A stretch of 64,000 nucleotides of DNA from DATFDN01 sp963756495 (GTDB lineage Bacteria; Pseudomonadota; Alphaproteobacteria; Acetobacterales; Acetobacteraceae): assembly GCA_963756495.1 (NCBI GenBank), contig CAVWNS010000014.1:248001-312000 (forward strand). Direction: 5' to 3'. Of this stretch, positions 44,080 through 51,716 are shown in pieces. Position 1 is the first letter of the stretch. Each line of letters starts with the position of its first letter. The notes beneath the pieces were generated by a model that searched no databases, had not been told where the DNA came from, and worked only from the letters and a program-made list of their open reading frames with translations. The position numbers and the translations under genes were made by a program.

Positions 44080-45318
44080 TCAGATCCTCCGCAACCGCGC
44101 CGCGAAGAACCCATCCATGCCGCCGCGCTCCCCCCACAGGCCGGGATGCGTTCGCAGATATCCTTCTGGACTGCGCGCCTCCGGCACGTCGGCCAGTTCA
44201 TCCGGCCTGAATGGGTCCAGTTGCCAGTCTTCTCCTGCCAGGAGTTGCTCGATCCGTTGTGCGCCTTCTTCTGGCTGGAGGGAGCAGACGGCGTAGATCA
44301 GCCGCCCACCCGGTCGCAGCAACCTGCCGGCCGCGGCCAGCAACCGGTCCTGCGCTGCCGCCATTACGACGACGTCGCGAGGGCTCTTCAGCCGAAGCAC
44401 GTCGGGATGGCGGCGGATCGTGCCCGTCGCGGTGCACGGAGCATCCAGCAGCACCGCGTCAAGCGGGGCAGGGGCCACCCAGGCGGCGGCGTCCGCCTGT
44501 ACGACCTCCGTCTCCATCCTTAGCCGTGTAAGGTTCGCTCGCAGCCGCCCGATCCGGTCCGCGTCCCGCTCCACGGCGAGGACTTGCGCACCCGCCGCCA
44601 CTAGCTGCGCGGTCTTGCCGCCGGGCGCGGCGCACAGATCGGCAACCCGTTCACCCGGCTGCACCCCCAGTAGCCGCGCGGGGAGAGCCGCCGCTGCGTC
44701 CTGAACCCAAAATGCGCCTTCCTGGAACCCAGGAAGCTCGGGCACACGCGTTCCAGCTAGGAAGCGGACCGAGCCGGTCGGCAGACGCTCGCCTCCAGGT
44801 GGCGCCTCCGCGCCCGGCTTGAGCGTCAGATCGATGGCTGCCGGCCTCTGATGTGTGGACGCGATCGCACGGGCAGCGAGGCCCCATGAAGTCCACAGCC
44901 AATCCGGCGTGTCTATTCGGGGCGCATCGAGTGCCGACAGCGCGGCCGACCCCTTGTCCGCCACCCGCCTCAGGACGGCGTTGACAAGGCCCGAGAACGA
45001 GGCCAGCCCGTGGGCACGGGTAAGTGCCACTGCGGTCGCCACTGCCGCGTGCGCGGGTGTCTCCAACAGCAGCAAGCCTGCGGCACCAAGGCGCAGGAGG
45101 TGTCGCACTGGAGGAGGTGGCGTCTTGCGCAGCAGCGGTGCCAGCACCGCGTCCAGGCTGCCGAGGCGGCGTAGCACCGAAGCGGCCAAACGGTGCGCCG
45201 CCGCCTTGTCGCGCGCCTCGATGGGCAGCAATTGGTCCAGCGCCTCGTCCAGTGGCCGATGGCGGTCCAGGACCGCCGTGATCAGATCGAATGCCGCCGC
45301 GCGCGTCGGGTCATGCAT
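44080..45318 (-). CDS. rsmB: 16S rRNA (cytosine-967-C5)-methyltransferase RsmB
   Basis: RsmB methylates C967 of 16S rRNA. The 412-residue protein has an N-terminal NusB-like RNA-binding domain (1-130: AAAFDLITAVLDRHRPLDEAL) and a C-terminal Rossmann domain with VADLCAAPGGKTAQL (SAM site), LLDAPCTATGT and YAVCSLQPEEG, which contain the two catalytic Cys residues. Length is normal and the frame intact. Convergent with uvrD, divergent from aroE. Confidence 0.93.
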   Translation of the reverse strand: MHDPTRAAAFDLITAVLDRHRPLDEALDQLLPIEARDKAAAHRLAASVLRRLGSLDAVLAPLLRKTPPPPVRHLLRLGAAGLLLLETPAHAAVATAVALTRAHGLASFSGLVNAVLRRVADKGSAALSALDAPRIDTPDWLWTSWGLAARAIASTHQRPAAIDLTLKPGAEAPPGGERLPTGSVRFLAGTRVPELPGFQEGAFWVQDAAAALPARLLGVQPGERVADLCAAPGGKTAQLVAAGAQVLAVERDADRIGRLRANLTRLRMETEVVQADAAAWVAPAPLDAVLLDAPCTATGTIRRHPDVLRLKSPRDVVVMAAAQDRLLAAAGRLLRPGGRLIYAVCSLQPEEGAQRIEQLLAGEDWQLDPFRPDELADVPEARSPEGYLRTHPGLWGERGGMDGFFAARLRRI

Positions 45319-45399
45319 GCCCTCAGATGCGGGATCGGGCGATCAATGCCAAGGCGCGACGCTGTTGCTTTCTGCCGCACAACACGGAATCTTCGGGCA

Positions 45400-46239
45400 A
45401 TGCCGATTCTCTCAGGGAATGCGCGGCTGGCCGGAGTCGTCGGCTGGCCAGTCACGCACTCCCGCTCGCCCCGCATCCACGGCTTCTGGCTGGAGCGTCA
45501 CGCGATTGATGGGGCCTATGTGCCGCTCCCGATCCGCCCCGAGGAGTTCGTCTCCGCCCTGCGAGGCCTCCGTGCAGCGGGCTTTGCAGGGGTCAATGTG
45601 ACTATTCCCCACAAGCTCGCCGCCTTCGACCTGTGTGACATTGTGGACGAGGCCGCGCGTCGGGCCGGGGCGGTCAATACCATTGCCTTCGGTGAGGATC
45701 GCATTGAAGGCACGAATACCGACAGCTTCGGTTTCGCAGCCAACCTGCGCGAAAATGGCGTGGACCCCGGCGCGGGCCCCGCCCTGATTCTGGGTGCCGG
45801 CGGTGCCGCCCGTGCGGTCGCCGCGGTCTTGCTGGCCTGCCGGACGCCAGTCGCCATTACCAATCGGACCCGTGCGCGAGCGGACATGCTGGCGGCAGAT
45901 CTCCCGGGGCTCACTGTCCTCGATTGGCAGGTGCGAGAGCAGGCGGTCGCCGATCAGGCGCTGGTCGTTAACGCAACCAGCCTAGGCATGGAGGGACGAG
46001 AGCCGCTGATCCTGGACCTCAGCCGGGCACCGTCATCACTGGTGGTTGCCGACCTCGTATACACCCCGCTCGAGACCGACCTGCTCGCTGCCGCTCGTGC
46101 CCGCGGGCTCCGTACCGTGGACGGGCTTGGGATGCTGTTGCATCAGGCCCGCCCTGGATTCGCGATGTGGTTCGGGGTGCAACCCGTGGTGGACGCGGAA
46201 CTGCGCCGCTTCATCCTCGCCGATCTCGGCCCGACATGA
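45400..46239 (+). CDS. aroE: Shikimate dehydrogenase
   Basis: AroE reduces 3-dehydroshikimate to shikimate with NADPH in aromatic amino-acid synthesis. The 279-residue protein starts at ATG 45400 and shows GWPVTHSRSPRIHGFW, NVTIPHK (catalytic Lys), N-T-D-S-F-G-F, LILGAGGAARAV (NADP loop), N-R-T-R at the NADP-specificity loop and GLGMLLHQARPGFAMW. The stop overlaps coaE (ATGA). It begins the conserved aroE-coaE-dnaQ operon. Confidence 0.95.
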   Translation: MPILSGNARLAGVVGWPVTHSRSPRIHGFWLERHAIDGAYVPLPIRPEEFVSALRGLRAAGFAGVNVTIPHKLAAFDLCDIVDEAARRAGAVNTIAFGEDRIEGTNTDSFGFAANLRENGVDPGAGPALILGAGGAARAVAAVLLACRTPVAITNRTRARADMLAADLPGLTVLDWQVREQAVADQALVVNATSLGMEGREPLILDLSRAPSSLVVADLVYTPLETDLLAAARARGLRTVDGLGMLLHQARPGFAMWFGVQPVVDAELRRFILADLGPT

Positions 46240-46823
46240 TGGTTATCGGCCTCACCGGCGGGATCGGCATGGGAAAGTCCACCGCCGCCGCCGCCTTCCG
46301 CCGTGCACGCATTCCGGTGTTCGACGCCGATGCCGCCGTTCACCGCTTGCAGGCGCCCGGCGGCCGGGCCGTGCCACTGATCGGCCAAGCCTTTCCGGGG
46401 ACGGTGTGCAACGGGGTGCTGGACCGTGCTCTGTTGCGCAACGCGGTGCTCGGCGACCGTCCGGCCCTTTCTCGACTGGAGGCAATCCTGCATCCAATGG
46501 TACGTACCGAGGAGCGAGCCTTTCTCGCCCGCTCGCGCCGCGCCGGCCATCAGCTCGCCGTACTCGATATTCCCTTGCTGTTCGAAACGGGTGGCGATCG
46601 TCGGGTCGATCTCGTCGTGGTCGTCTCCGCGCCTCGCGCTGTGCAGGAGCATCGGGTGCGCTCTCGGCGCAAGATGAGCCCCTCCGCCGTTGCCGCCGTC
46701 ATCGGTCGGCAGATGACCGATGCCGAGAAGCGCCGCCGAGCCGACGTCGTGATCCACACCGGGCTCTCTCGGCGTCACGCCCTGCGAGAGTTGTCTCGGC
46801 TCACAGCAGGCCTGCGCCAATGA
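46236..46823 (+). CDS. coaE: Dephospho-CoA kinase
   Basis: CoaE phosphorylates the ribose 3'-OH of dephospho-CoA, the last CoA step. The 195-residue protein has the P-loop GLTGGIGMGKST, VFDADAAVH, LDRALLRNAVL, LDIPLLFETG and RQM.DAEKRRRAD, all family marks. It overlaps aroE by 4 bases and dnaQ by 4 bases, so the three are translationally coupled. coaBC in the same pathway lies at 28.5 kb. Confidence 0.95.
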   Translation: MMVIGLTGGIGMGKSTAAAAFRRARIPVFDADAAVHRLQAPGGRAVPLIGQAFPGTVCNGVLDRALLRNAVLGDRPALSRLEAILHPMVRTEERAFLARSRRAGHQLAVLDIPLLFETGGDRRVDLVVVVSAPRAVQEHRVRSRRKMSPSAVAAVIGRQMTDAEKRRRADVVIHTGLSRRHALRELSRLTAGLRQ

Positions 46824-47497
46824 GCCGTGCGGTCCTGTTCGACACCGAGACCACAGGGCTGGAACCCCATCTGGGTCATCGCCTGATCGAGGTCGCCGCA
46901 CTCGAACTGGTCAACGATCTGCCCACGGGCCGGCGGTTCCACACTCTGATCAACCCGGGCAGGGACATCCCCGAGGAGGCGACGCGGGTCCACGGCCTGA
47001 CGGCGGCCCATCTCCGCGACAAGCCGGGCTTTGGGGCCGTTGCCCCAAGCTTGGCGGCTTTCCTGGGAGAGGGGAAGCTGATCGCTCACAATGCGCCATT
47101 CGACTATGCGTTTCTCGATGCCGAATTCACCCGGGTCGGCTTAAGCCGCCTCGACCCGGCGCGCATGGTCGATACGCTTGTGCTCGCGAAGGCACGCTTT
47201 CCTGGCCTGCCCAACAGTCTGGACGCACTCTGCCGGCGTTTCGGCATCGATCTCTCTGCCAGGACCGCCCACAACGCCCTGCTGGACTGCAAGCTGCTGG
47301 CCGAGGTCTATCTGGAGCTGACCGGCGGTCGCCAGCGCGGCCTCCTGCTGGGGGCCGAGCGTCGGGCCGCTCATGCCCTCACCTACACGTTCTCCGAGGC
47401 GCGCACGCCTCGCGCTGTCGTTCCGACCGAGGCGGAACTTCTCGCCCACGCTGCATTCCTGGCCCGTCTGAGGGAACCGCTTTGGCTGTTGCCCTGA
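46820..47497 (+). CDS. dnaQ: DNA polymerase III epsilon subunit (3'-5' exonuclease)
   Basis: DnaQ proofreads for the replicative polymerase. The 225-residue protein has the DEDDh exonuclease residues in LFDTETTGLEP (Asp, Glu), HNAPFDYAFLDAEF (Asp) and A-H-N-A-L-L-D-C (His and Asp). The C-terminal region after about 180 is the alpha-subunit-binding tail. ATG 46820 overlaps the coaE stop. The operon ends here; a 38-base gap leads to a minus-strand accessory gene, where the conserved region stops. Confidence 0.93.
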   Translation: MSRAVLFDTETTGLEPHLGHRLIEVAALELVNDLPTGRRFHTLINPGRDIPEEATRVHGLTAAHLRDKPGFGAVAPSLAAFLGEGKLIAHNAPFDYAFLDAEFTRVGLSRLDPARMVDTLVLAKARFPGLPNSLDALCRRFGIDLSARTAHNALLDCKLLAEVYLELTGGRQRGLLLGAERRAAHALTYTFSEARTPRAVVPTEAELLAHAAFLARLREPLWLLP

Positions 47498-47534
47498 GCA
47501 GGTTGCCTCGCCGCGTGCTGTTGCCCCCGTGATC

Positions 47535-48011
47535 TCAAACCGGCATTAGGCCCAGGCAGCGGCCTCGCCGCCCGGCTCGGAACAGAAACTCCACCAGGTC
47601 GCCGGGATTAGGGGGGACATCCCGCTGCACCACGGACGTGAGCCCCCAGATTTCTTCCACCGCGTCCGCCGCGCCAGCTATCTTGGCGTCCCCGCCGGTT
47701 ATCACCATGATCGGCAGGTCGGGATCGTGGGCGGCGACCAGCTTCATCACGTGGCACCCGTCCTGGCCTGACCCATCCATGTTCGCGAGCACTGCCATCG
47801 GCCGGCAATGGCGGAGTATGGGAGCCAGATCGCCTTCACTTGGGAGCCAAACGAGCCGCACTTCAAGGAAGGCGCACAGCTCCTCCATGGATTGTGACCA
47901 TCTCGGCGCGTCCTCGACCACGACTACGGTCGGCGCGCGGACTGAACCGCGCATGCTGACGGTTGTGCGATCCGTGCCGTCGGGGAAAATGCTGCTATCG
48001 ATCCGGCTCAT
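47535..48011 (-). CDS. Degenerate response-regulator receiver protein
   Basis: The start at ATG 48011 follows GGGAGGACCG. The 158-residue product has a receiver fold from about residue 25 (PTVVVVEDAPRW) to 140, but the phospho-acceptor segment that usually reads L-L-D-x-x-L-P reads A-N-M-D-G-S-G-Q-D-G, with Asn at the Asp position. The switch Thr (MVITGG) is kept, whereas the Lys-Pro motif is replaced by Q-R-D-V-P-P. It is therefore probably a phosphorylation-independent pseudo-receiver. No kinase or output domain is adjacent. The 200 bases up to the IS end hold no gene. Confidence 0.65.
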   Translation of the reverse strand: MSRIDSSIFPDGTDRTTVSMRGSVRAPTVVVVEDAPRWSQSMEELCAFLEVRLVWLPSEGDLAPILRHCRPMAVLANMDGSGQDGCHVMKLVAAHDPDLPIMVITGGDAKIAGAADAVEEIWGLTSVVQRDVPPNPGDLVEFLFRAGRRGRCLGLMPV

Positions 48012-48211
48012 CGGTCCTCCCGCCTCTTGCGAGGTCGGTCCTCGCGGTGGCGGAGATGATTGTGCAGAATGGGTCTTGGCGGCCGAAAGACCCAGTCCCG
48101 TCAGGTACCTCGTCAAGAATCGTCAATTCGGCACTGCGTAGCGTGAACTCCGGCCGTTCGGCTCGTGAGCGGCCGTTACCGGCGGCATCCTCGAGGGCAA
48201 ACTGGCTGACA

Positions 48212-48246
48212 AGGAAAATATTCCCAATTACGCAGTTGACAAAACA
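48212..48246 (+). repeat. Left inverted repeat of the IS1595-like element
   Basis: This 35-base end pairs with the complement of 50336-50370, mismatching at three positions. It includes TTGACA (48236-48241), a possible -35 box directed into the element. Confidence 0.85.
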
Positions 48247-48262
48247 CTCTGATAGGTCCGAA

Positions 48263-48547
48263 ATGACCGGGCGTGACAGGCCGGCAAGCGAGCATGAAAT
48301 AACCCGTGAGCAGGTGGTCTCTGCCGCTCCTATCGTGGAGGAAGTTTGCGGCGTGGGGCCGTTCACGGCTCTGGGGGTGGAGCGCGTAGGCTGTGGAATA
48401 GAGGTGACGCCGGCTATGCTTTTGGCGGGCGGTCGCGTTGTTTCGGACGACCTTTTTGCGGTTTCGGGTTTGGATCGTGATGATGTGCTGAAGCGGGTCT
48501 TTCGCGCCATGGAAACGGCCCGGAGATTGTCAGTTTTGGAAACTTAA
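48263..48547 (+). CDS. Passenger ORF, hypothetical
   Basis: The ATG at 48263 lies 17 bases inside the left IS end, behind A-G-G-T. The 94-residue product reads EHEITREQVVSAAPIVEEVCGVGPFTALGVERVGCG and ends in DDLFAVSGLDRDDVLKRVFRAME. It is acidic, has no membrane helix, and I do not know the family. Its last 134 bases overlap the oppositely directed HEPN-like gene, so one of the two may be mis-called. The position directly behind the IS-end promoter-like box favours it being expressed. Confidence 0.4.
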   Translation: MTGRDRPASEHEITREQVVSAAPIVEEVCGVGPFTALGVERVGCGIEVTPAMLLAGGRVVSDDLFAVSGLDRDDVLKRVFRAMETARRLSVLET

Positions 48548-49013
48548 ACTTCCAGGCCTCGAACATAAGATGTGCCGCTTTGTTCGACAAGCGGCTGAGC
48601 ATCTCAAGATTTGTATCTAGATCTCGAAGATTAAACCTTCTCGCATCTGGTTTAAGCGTTCTCATTCCAAATATCTCCTCGTTGAGTTGATCTGGAACAG
48701 ACCATCTGCCGTGTGCGAGATCATTCCTAAATTGCGACAGACTGCTTAAGTCTCCGCAAATCTCATCAGAGAGCGTAATAAGTTCTTGGCGCTCTCGTAA
48801 TTTCTCTCGACATACCGTCGAGAATATGGCGCTTTTGGCCTCGCTTCGGGTTGTGCCCATGATTACTTCTGAAGTCTCTAATTCTAGTTCTAGGCATAAA
48901 CAAACGGTTAAATGCATAAACATTTCTACTTGATTCCATATCACAAAGAACCGTCCAATCCCTTCCAATTGTGAGCGGCGCAACATGATGGGGTATGCTG
49001 GTGGCGTTCGCAT
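48414..49013 (-). CDS. Passenger ORF with HEPN-like R-N-x3-H motif
   Basis: About 199 residues from ATG 49013 (48986 and 49037 are alternatives). A helical N-terminal part (GIGRFFVIWNQVEMFMHLTVCLCLELEL) and SSLSQFRNDLAHGRW carry the Arg-x4-His signature of HEPN domains, whose members are often RNases in toxin-antitoxin or defence systems. The C-terminus is basic and Pro-rich. The gene is AT-rich (about 37% GC at 48601-48660), unlike its surroundings. HEPN assignment rests on this motif and helical pattern only; catalytic activity is not shown. Confidence 0.5.
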   Translation of the reverse strand: MRTPPAYPIMLRRSQLEGIGRFFVIWNQVEMFMHLTVCLCLELELETSEVIMGTTRSEAKSAIFSTVCREKLRERQELITLSDEICGDLSSLSQFRNDLAHGRWSVPDQLNEEIFGMRTLKPDARRFNLRDLDTNLEMLSRLSNKAAHLMFEAWKFKFPKLTISGPFPWRERPASAHHHDPNPKPQKGRPKQRDRPPKA

Positions 49014-49179
49014 AGATCCAACTCTAGCGGTTCCCACGCGCTCAGTGCGCGCCCCACTGCGGCGGAGGTGATCTCAGGAGAAGCATCGCCGTGCGCGGGC
49101 TTTGGCGGGATGTCCCAGAGATTGGCCAAGTCTGCTATATCCTCTCGTCATTGGACCGAAGGACGAAACTGGAATCGAG

Positions 49180-49353
49180 ATGGTTGATCCCGAGATGCCG
49201 AAGGATGAGGTTGAGCGCCGGGCTCGCGAGCTGGCGCGGCGAGTGATGTCCGCGCCTCCCCAGCCGCGCACCAATCAGAAGCAGCCCACTAAGGCGGACC
49301 CTGCCGACGCTTCCAAGCCAAGAAAGCGCGCGCGATCTGCCTCGGAGTCTTAG
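49180..49353 (+). CDS. Passenger ORF, small basic protein
   Basis: A 57-residue protein, MVDPEMPKDEVERRARELARRVM followed by a Pro/Lys/Arg-rich tail (RTNQKQPTKADPADASKPRK). Proteins of this composition, a short helix with a disordered basic tail, occur widely next to mobile elements in alphaproteobacteria. It converges on the transposase gene with a 4-base overlap at the stops. Function unknown; a small nucleic-acid-binding accessory factor is possible. Confidence 0.5.
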   Translation: MVDPEMPKDEVERRARELARRVMSAPPQPRTNQKQPTKADPADASKPRKRARSASES

Positions 49354-50294
49354 GCCGCGTCAGTCCGCCGCCAAGTCAACCGCTTGCCGTCGCCGCTGCG
49401 CATCGCCAAGGCTGCGCGCTCCGTATCTTCGATGCCCAGCTTCACCCGCTTAGAGTAGCGGAACGAGAACTCATCAAGATACCGCTGCAAGTGCTGCTCG
49501 CCACAGTGCTGATAGACGCCAGTCATGCCGCGCTTGAAGATGCCGAAGAAGCCCTCGGCCGAGTTCGTGGTCACGTCGTCGCGCGCATATTCCTTGGCGC
49601 CGTGGTTGACAGTCTCATGCTTGGCAAACTCCTTGCCGACCGCCGGATAGAGCTTGCTCTCATCGGTGTGCAGCCGGCTCTTGCGGCTGGCGTGCGTGAC
49701 CAGCTTCTCGCGGATGTTCTTCGCGGTGACAACCGGCACATGGAAGGCGCGAGCTTCGCCGCCGCGCTCGACCAGACCTACGATCGGACGCTTTTCAGCG
49801 GCCCTGCCCTTCTTAATGTAGGGACGGCCGTGACGGTGCTTGCTGGGCGTCGGGGTTTCCTTCTTGCCGTGATAGGTCTCATCGGCCTCGATCACCTTGC
49901 CCTCGCCGCCAAGCGGAGACGGGTTCACATCGCTCATGGCCTCGCGAATGCGGTGTGCCATGAACCATGCGGAATTGTAGGCGATCCCGAGCGTGCGATG
50001 CAGCTGGTGGGCCGAGATGCCCTTCTTGCTGGACGCCATCAGGTGATAGGCAAGCACCCACTTGGCGAGCGGGATGTGGCTGCGCTCCATTACCTGCCCG
50101 GTGCGGACCGTGAATTGGCCCCGGCAGGATGGGCAGTGGAACAGGCCAGGGCGACCAGACGTGCCACCCATGCGAGAGACGTTGAGCGAGCCGCAATGGG
50201 GGCACGACGGACCATCCGGCCAGCGCGTCGCTTCCAACCACTCGCGAGCCTTATCCTCATCGTGGAACTTCGGATCAGTCAGGTCGACGTTCAT
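49350..50294 (-). CDS. IS1595 family transposase (ISXO2-like)
   Basis: A 314-residue transposase. An N-terminal zinc-ribbon has C-P-H-C near residue 31 and C-P-S-C near 55 (W-P-D-G-P-S-C-P-H-C-G and FHCPSCRGQFTVRTG). The DDE-type ISXO2 catalytic core follows: VIEADETYHGKK (first Asp), LHTDESKLYP (second Asp) and DVTTNSAEGFFGIFKRGMTGVYQH (the Asn-Ser-Glu part in place of the usual Glu). The intact frame and the matched ends suggest it may still be active. Transcribed inward from the right IS end. Confidence 0.92.
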   Translation of the reverse strand: MNVDLTDPKFHDEDKAREWLEATRWPDGPSCPHCGSLNVSRMGGTSGRPGLFHCPSCRGQFTVRTGQVMERSHIPLAKWVLAYHLMASSKKGISAHQLHRTLGIAYNSAWFMAHRIREAMSDVNPSPLGGEGKVIEADETYHGKKETPTPSKHRHGRPYIKKGRAAEKRPIVGLVERGGEARAFHVPVVTAKNIREKLVTHASRKSRLHTDESKLYPAVGKEFAKHETVNHGAKEYARDDVTTNSAEGFFGIFKRGMTGVYQHCGEQHLQRYLDEFSFRYSKRVKLGIEDTERAALAMRSGDGKRLTWRRTDAA

Positions 50295-50364
50295 GGTGGC
50301 TGCTCCCGATGAGGTTGACCATGCAGCGCGCGGCCTGTTTTGTCAAGTGAGTAATTGGGAATAT

Positions 50365-50760
50365 TTACCTAGGTCCCGTCACGATTCCCTTGACACGAAG
50401 CGGCCACTCCAGAGCCCTCATGGACTCCTGCCACAAGCGCCAGTCCGAGCGCTCCAACGGAAAAGCCGGATTGGGCGTTGCCTGACGTTCGCCCCAGATC
50501 CGCAAGATGCGAGCATGGGCAAGATCGACGCGGCGGCGGCGATAGAGGCTGTCCAGGCACTTCACGACATCGTCTGGCTCGCAGGGACGGGCTACTTTTC
50601 CGAGATTGGCGCTGAACCGCGCGCCATCTCGCCTCGCCATGAGCGCGCTTATCGTCCAGAACCACGCGTCTTCTGCGGTTCGGAACGGCTCGGCGTGCAT
50701 GCCGGTCTGAGGCGCAGCGGCCTGGAACTGACGACGGCTATTGCGGGCGGGGTTGGTCAT
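50365..50760 (-). pseudogene. Conserved alphaproteobacterial protein truncated by the IS element
   Basis: From ATG 50760 (or 50775) about 131 residues remain: AEDAWFWTISALMARRDGARF, R-P-C-E-P-D-D-V-V-K-C-L-D, RRVDLAHARILRIWGERQ and D-W-R-L-W-Q-E. This is a conserved hypothetical family in Acetobacteraceae and relatives, often next to S24 regulators. The reading frame runs into the right IS end and stops at the TAA formed by its outer bases, so the native C-terminus is probably lost or altered. It is divergent from the S24 regulator at 50954. Confidence 0.6.
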
Positions 50761-50905
50761 GGCGGGTTTTCCCATCCTGGACAAGGCACAGTCGATGCCG
50801 TTAGAGGAACGAAACAAGCCCATAGAACCACCTGCTACACGCGATTGCAAGCAGAGTTTCAGCCTTTTTTCCTAAACCCCTTCCATTTCCCGGCGAATCC
50901 GACGA

Positions 50906-50940
50906 TGCTCGCAGCAAGTCGCGATTTACGCGAGCATCGG
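50906..50940. promoter_or_regulatory. Nested palindromic operator upstream of the S24 regulator
   Basis: GATGCTCGC (50906-50914) and GCGAGCATC (50932-50940) are perfect inverted 9-mers. Inside them, TCGCG (50921-50925) and CGCGA (50931-50935) form a second one. The site ends 13 bases before the regulator's ATG, fitting autoregulation and control of the divergent gene. Confidence 0.65.
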
Positions 50941-50953
50941 ACATCGATCTGAC

Positions 50954-51604
50954 ATGAAACATGAGGACATTTGGCGCGCGCTCGACACGCTTGCGGCCGA
51001 AAACGGTCTCTCTGCGTCAGGCCTCGCGAGACGCGCCGGGCTGGACGCGACGACGTTCAACCCGTCAAAACGCAAGATGCCCGACGGTCGTTCGCGTTGG
51101 CCGAGTACGGAGAGCGTCGCGAAGGTGCTCGGGGCGACCGGCGCGAGTCTGGAAGACTTCACATCGCTGGTAACTGGCGCCCGTGCGCTCGCGACCGGAG
51201 GAACCGCTCGTCCCATTGCACGACGGATCCCGCTGATCGGCCTCGCCCAAGCGGGGGGTGAAGGCTTCTTTGATGATGGCGGCTATCCGGTCGGCGGCGG
51301 CTGGGATGAGGTGAGCCTCCCCGAGATTCCCGACCCGAATGCCTATGCGCTCGAAATCAGCGGCGACTCAATGGAACCTGTTTTCCGCGACGGGGATCTC
51401 GTCATCGTCTCGCCCGTCGCCCCGATTCGCCGAGGCGACCGTGTCGTGATCCGCACGATGCGCGGCGAGGTGATGGCCAAGCAACTCGCGCGCCGATCCG
51501 CTCGCCGGGTCGAACTGCGGAGCCTCAATCCGGCGCATCAGGACTACGTCTTTGACCTGACCGAAGTCGCTTGGCTGCACCGGATCGTCTGGGCTAGCCA
51601 GTAG
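50954..51604 (+). CDS. LexA/CI-like S24 family transcriptional regulator
   Basis: A 216-residue repressor with an N-terminal helix-turn-helix (GLSASGLARRAGLDATTFNPSKR) and a C-terminal S24 peptidase domain. An Ala-Gly cleavage-type site lies in GLAQAGGEGFF, the nucleophile Ser in ISGDSMEPVFRDGD and the general-base Lys in EVMAKQLAR. All catalytic residues are present, so damage-induced self-cleavage is plausible. A nested palindrome upstream is the likely operator. It is distinct from the catalytically dead relative at 8.4 kb. Confidence 0.85.
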   Translation: MKHEDIWRALDTLAAENGLSASGLARRAGLDATTFNPSKRKMPDGRSRWPSTESVAKVLGATGASLEDFTSLVTGARALATGGTARPIARRIPLIGLAQAGGEGFFDDGGYPVGGGWDEVSLPEIPDPNAYALEISGDSMEPVFRDGDLVIVSPVAPIRRGDRVVIRTMRGEVMAKQLARRSARRVELRSLNPAHQDYVFDLTEVAWLHRIVWASQ

Positions 51605-51716
51605 GTCCGCTTGACGGCGAGCCTTGGGCCGCTCTCAACATTCGGCCCATAAAGGGGCTTCGCGCATCCGGCCATCATCGGCTGATGCATTCGCCCCCTG
51701 TTCAAGGAGCGCTCCG

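Larger units (their letters stand above)
48212..50370. mobile_element. IS1595-like insertion element with passenger genes
   Basis: Bases 48212-48246 and the reverse complement of 50336-50370 match at 32 of 35 positions (core AAATATTCCCAATTAC, then TTGACAAAACA). Between them lie an IS1595/ISXO2-type transposase and three other ORFs. At about 2.16 kb it is roughly twice the size of a minimal IS1595 element, and passenger-carrying members of this family are known. Part of the cargo is near 37% GC against the much higher background. No target duplication is visible. The right end truncates the gene at 50760. Confidence 0.82.

Noticed and set aside
48204..50378. 8-bp target-site duplication around the IS1595-like element
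   Set aside because: The flanking octamers do not match in any border setting I tried, so none is claimed.
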